Source of the DNA: Cohaesibacter gelatinilyticus
Lineage (GTDB): Bacteria > Pseudomonadota > Alphaproteobacteria > Rhizobiales > Cohaesibacteraceae
Length of the DNA stretch: 64,000 nt
Direction of reading: 5' to 3'
Assembly: GCF_900215605.1 (NCBI RefSeq)
Contig: NZ_OBEL01000003.1
Location: 62,001-126,000, forward strand
Shown here: piece after piece, positions 62,947 to 64,000 of the stretch
Position numbering within the stretch: the stretch's first letter is position 1
How the letters are laid out: each line of letters begins with the position of its first letter
The notes under the pieces: model-generated
Seen by the model: the letters and a program-made list of their open reading frames with translations, nothing else
Database searches by the model: none
Told to the model about the DNA's origin: nothing
Program-made: the position numbers and the translations under genes

Positions 62947-63166
62947 TGACCGATTACCACGAGGCAACATGATAGATATTGGGCGTAGGCCATGGCTTTC
63001 CAAGGGCCGAAATAAGGCCATTTCAAGGTAAATTTATGTCCAAGGTCTATTCACTCGCCTTATTGGACACTTCCCTTCACTTTAACGCGCGAGTTACACC
63101 AAGTCGGATCTTCCTTGCCAAATCAGCCATTTCCGGCGATCATAAGATGAGAAAAGGAGGTGGCGC

Positions 63167-63562
63167 TTGCTAGACAATCCCCCAGATCACTACCAAGAGC
63201 AGCGGAAAGAAGGCTCTGACAAGGTAACAAACTTTCTACCCGGAAAACCTTTTATCCCGACGCAGATATCCTTTAATCGGACGGAATTGATGACCATTCT
63301 CAATATTTACGGCCGCATGGTGGCCGCAGGAGAATGGCGGGACTATGCCATCGATAGTCTCAAGGAGAAGGCAGTTTTCTCCATCTTTCGCCGCACCAGC
63401 GAAATGCCTCTCTATCGTATCGAAAAAAATCCCAAACTGGCCCGCAAGCAAGGAGCCTATGCTCTTGTCTCTCAGCAAGGACAGATCCTGAAGCGCGGAC
63501 AAGACCTGTCTCCCATCATCAAGCTGCTGAACCAGAAGCTGCTCAAGCTGGTCGAGAAATAA
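63167..63562 (+). CDS. DUF2794 family protein
   Basis: A 131-residue protein of the alphaproteobacterial DUF2794 family, recognised by ISFNRTELMTILNIYGRMVA, AAGEWRDYAIDSLKEKAVFS and PLYRIEKNPKLARKQGAYAL. It starts with TTG, supported by a near-ideal ribosome site (AAAGGAGGTGG, 7 nt spacing). The function is unknown. It is convergent with the BI-1 gene. Confidence 0.88.
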   Translation: MLDNPPDHYQEQRKEGSDKVTNFLPGKPFIPTQISFNRTELMTILNIYGRMVAAGEWRDYAIDSLKEKAVFSIFRRTSEMPLYRIEKNPKLARKQGAYALVSQQGQILKRGQDLSPIIKLLNQKLLKLVEK

Positions 63563-63588
63563 TAGTTCTAAAAAGATATCAGATACAA

Positions 63589-63619
63589 AAAACCCGGCAT
63601 CCAGAAAATGCCGGGTTTT
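63589..63619. terminator. Bidirectional terminator between DUF2794 and BI-1 genes
   Basis: AAAACCCGGCAT (63589-63600) pairs exactly with ATGCCGGGTTTT (63608-63619) around a 7-nt loop. Confidence 0.93.
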
Positions 63620-63640
63620 CATTTGAAAAAGGCTCAAGCC

Positions 63641-64000
63641 CTATTCGCGGTTGCCAAACAAGCTCAGCAGCATCAGGAACAGGTTCAGGAAGTCCATATA
63701 CAGGCTCAGAGCGCCCATGATGGCTTTCTTGCCGGCAACTGCGGTGCTGTCGCTCAGCAGGTACATTTCCTTGATCTTCTGAGTGTCATATGCGGTCAGA
63801 CCAGCAAAGACCAGAACACCAATTACGGAAATGGCAAAACCAAGCGCGCTGGACGCCAGGAAGATATTGACGATGGACGCGATGATGATGCCGATCAGAC
63901 CCATCATCAGGAAAGAGCCCATACCGGTCAGGCTACGCTTGGTGGTGTAACCATAGAGGCTGAGACCGGCGAAAGAAGCTGCAGTGATGAAGAAGACCTG
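63641..64000 (-). CDS. Bax inhibitor-1/YccA family membrane protein, C-terminal part
   Basis: The last 119 residues of a BI-1/TMBIM protein are inside the window; the gene begins beyond the right edge. Helices are visible in FFITAASFAGLSLYGY, MMGLIGIIIASIVNIF and AISVIGVLVFAGLTAYDTQ, followed by the conserved acidic-pore segment AYDTQKIKE and C-terminal LYMDFLNLFLMLLSLFGNRE. The family forms calcium-leak-type channels or protects against protease action at the membrane. Confidence 0.93.
   Translation of the reverse strand, partial: QVFFITAASFAGLSLYGYTTKRSLTGMGSFLMMGLIGIIIASIVNIFLASSALGFAISVIGVLVFAGLTAYDTQKIKEMYLLSDSTAVAGKKAIMGALSLYMDFLNLFLMLLSLFGNRE

Larger units (their letters stand above)
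62775..63166. other. Gene-free stretch between htpG and DUF2794, with possible small RNA
   Basis: It contains a strong minus-strand terminator (62800-62832), a 10-bp inverted repeat (62918-62946) and about 200 nt leading to the DUF2794 gene. No coding frame is supported. The terminator has no known gene in front of it on its strand, which makes a small minus-strand transcript likely. Confidence 0.55.

Overview
The window looks like a stretch of core chromosome from an alphaproteobacterium of the Hyphomicrobiales (Rhizobiales) type, probably marine and of medium GC. This is inferred from gene content and order: ftsK-lolA-xthA, rsmB-heparinase-purH, acnA divergent from ccmABCDG, and dapF-mtaB-ftsY-yciB are arrangements familiar from that order. 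The roughly 180 kDa NAD-glutamate dehydrogenase, IalB-, DUF1674- and DUF2794-type proteins and an ECF41 sigma factor agree with this. There are no rRNA or tRNA genes, prophage, intact transposase or CRISPR.

Layout. 1-5.5 kb: amino acid biosynthesis (asd, argC, leuD, leuB) with a SUMF1-like gene between leuD and leuB. 5.6-10.5 kb: the giant glutamate dehydrogenase. 10.9-22.4 kb: aminotransferase, ftsK, lolA, xthA, rsmB, heparinase-like, purH. 22.5-30.2 kb: SDR, an ECF41 sigma factor with its partner carboxymuconolactone-decarboxylase-like gene, YkvA, quinone oxidoreductase, TrmH-like, IalB-like, rlmN. 30.4-37.7 kb: a complete regulated uptake system, dctB-dctD followed by a sigma-54 promoter and dctPQM. 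37.9-46.7 kb: Lys-rich secreted protein, PAP2 phosphatase, argG, DUF1643, oxyR, typA, a small P-loop kinase, and a tetR/MAPEG divergent pair around a perfect palindrome. 47-64 kb: htpX, DUF1674, nuclease, RDD protein, acnA, cytochrome c maturation genes, yciB, ftsY, mtaB, dapF, htpG, DUF2794 and a BI-1 family protein cut by the window end.

The least expected content is between the genes. Several repeat families occupy the intergenic gaps. (i) A 126-nt element occurs twice (10567-10692 on +, 33876-34001 on -). It aligns without gaps and keeps one long helix in the same register, with six compensatory base-pair changes, around an identical 30-nt core. This is the strongest candidate for an undescribed structured element. 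(ii) A 265-nt element (42782-43046) has 20-bp perfect terminal inverted repeats and several internal hairpins, and one end of it recurs at 34178. (iii) A REP-like unit is usually followed by a second hairpin whose stem differs at each site. (iv) A 68-nt palindrome with a 22-bp perfect stem recurs and is joined to (iii) in composites, one of which splits the ccm genes.

Regulation that can be read directly includes an ECF41-type promoter in front of the CMD gene, a -24/-12 promoter with two candidate DctD sites before dctP, a TetR-type palindrome, a candidate heat-shock promoter before htpG, and a strong minus-strand terminator upstream of htpG with no gene in front of it, which suggests an unannotated small RNA.
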